Shown piece after piece: positions 14,360-14,813 of a stretch of DNA of 14,813 bases. The position numbers and the translations under genes were made by a program. The stretch is from Xanthobacteraceae bacterium (GTDB taxonomy: Bacteria; Pseudomonadota; Alphaproteobacteria; Rhizobiales; Xanthobacteraceae): the NCBI GenBank assembly GCA_025929595.1, contig JAICQA010000024.1, forward strand, positions 1 to 14,813. Reading direction: 5' to 3'. Each line of letters begins with the position of its first letter. Position 1 is the stretch's first letter. The notes under the pieces were generated by a model. It was not told the DNA's origin. It saw only the letters and a program-made list of their open reading frames with translations, and searched no databases.

Positions 14360-14813
14360 GTGCGCTGGTCGACTTACTTCCTCATCGCCGCGCTCCTCGC
14401 GCTTGTAGTTGCCGTTGTCGCGCGCTTCGCGGGCAACGATTACTACTACATCGCCGCCTATGTGGTGCTGCAATATGTGGTGCTTGCGACCGCCTGGAAC
14501 ATTCTTGGCGGATATGCGGGCTATGTGAATTTCGGCTCGGCCGCGTTCTTTGCCGCCGGCGCCTATTCCACAATTGCGATTCACAACTTTTACCCGTTGC
14601 CCATTCCGGTGCTGATCGTGATCGGCGGAATCGTCTCCGGCCTCATCGGGCTCGGCGCGGGCTATCTGACACTGCGGCTGCGCGGTGTGTTCTTCGCGAT
14701 CGCGACGCTGGCGCTCGCGGTCGTTTTGCAGACGCTCATCATCAACTGGGATTTTGTCGGCGGCTCGCGCGGCGCCTACATCCTGCGGCCGAACGAGTTT
14801 CCGTTCATCGGCA
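14360..14813 (+). CDS. Branched-chain amino acid-type ABC transporter permease, LivM family (3' end outside window)
   Basis: First 151 codons of a LivM-type permease. Hydrophobic segments are at about 5-21, 31-48, 59-77, 82-104 and 110-128. The family signature NILGGYAGYVNFGSAAFFAAGAY lies around 47-69 (AGYVNFG at 53-59), and RLRGVFFAIATLALA follows (106-120). The start is GTG at 14360, three bases after the livH TGA. GGGA (14347-14350) inside the livH end can serve as ribosome site, so the two permeases are translated together. Truncation is only due to the window edge. Confidence 0.9.
   Translation, partial: MRWSTYFLIAALLALVVAVVARFAGNDYYYIAAYVVLQYVVLATAWNILGGYAGYVNFGSAAFFAAGAYSTIAIHNFYPLPIPVLIVIGGIVSGLIGLGAGYLTLRLRGVFFAIATLALAVVLQTLIINWDFVGGSRGAYILRPNEFPFIG

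Noticed and set aside
13352..14584. 410-codon minus-strand open frame across livH
   Set aside because: Antisense of the permease genes, very rich in charged residues and Gln, with no family features.
1..14813. CRISPR arrays, tRNA/rRNA genes, insertion sequences, prophage genes, toxin-antitoxin or defence systems
   Set aside because: Read for spaced direct repeats, transposase-like proteins and structural RNA patterns; none found. Gene composition is ordinary chromosomal.

Overview
The window looks like chromosomal DNA of a GC-rich alphaproteobacterium, most likely Hyphomicrobiales (Rhizobiales). The reasons are the cpaB-cpaC-lipoprotein-cpaE-tadA-tadB-tadC-tadD pilus gene order, the protein styles (DUF938 methyltransferase, LivH/LivM permeases, a class V serine-glyoxylate aminotransferase) and the dense codon use. 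No insertion sequence, CRISPR, tRNA or rRNA was seen, and nothing looks broken. The genes at both window edges are simply cut off.

Left region (1-3381): a FAD-linked 2-hydroxyacid oxidase/dehydrogenase (minus strand, C-terminus outside the window) diverges from a plus-strand pair made of a serine-glyoxylate aminotransferase and a DUF938 methyltransferase. The 107-bp divergent intergenic region has a TATAAT box and two short AT-rich palindromes. The grouping suggests glycolate/glyoxylate/serine or related 2-hydroxyacid metabolism. A 62-bp inverted pair of hairpins (REP/BIME-like) separates this block from the convergent pilus block.

Central region (3480-11530, all minus strand): a compact Tad (Flp-type IVb pilus) secretion operon. 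Transcription runs cpaB (assembly protein), cpaC (secretin), a short cpaD-position lipoprotein, cpaE/tadZ (ParA-like localisation ATPase with a degenerate P-loop), tadA/cpaF (motor ATPase), tadB and tadC (inner-membrane platform), then after a strong hairpin a TPR lipoprotein of the TadD type. Most junctions are very tight or overlapping, which implies co-transcription and translational coupling. No Flp pilin, prepilin peptidase (CpaA/TadV) or TadE/F/G pseudopilin is present, so the machine must take its substrate from genes elsewhere.

Right region (11807-14813, plus strand): a carboxymuconolactone-decarboxylase-family protein, a 3-hydroxyisobutyrate-dehydrogenase-family oxidoreductase, a 210-bp leader with possible alternative RNA hairpins, then livH-like and (partial) livM-like permease genes of a branched-chain-amino-acid-type ABC importer. 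This looks like an uptake-plus-catabolism locus for an unknown carboxylic or amino acid.

No wholly novel gene system is evident. The best leads are the covarying hairpin doublet at 3393-3454, the possible RNA switch in front of livH at 13434-13479, the pilin-less compact tad operon with its short CpaD-position lipoprotein, and the double-lysine-less TadZ P-loop.
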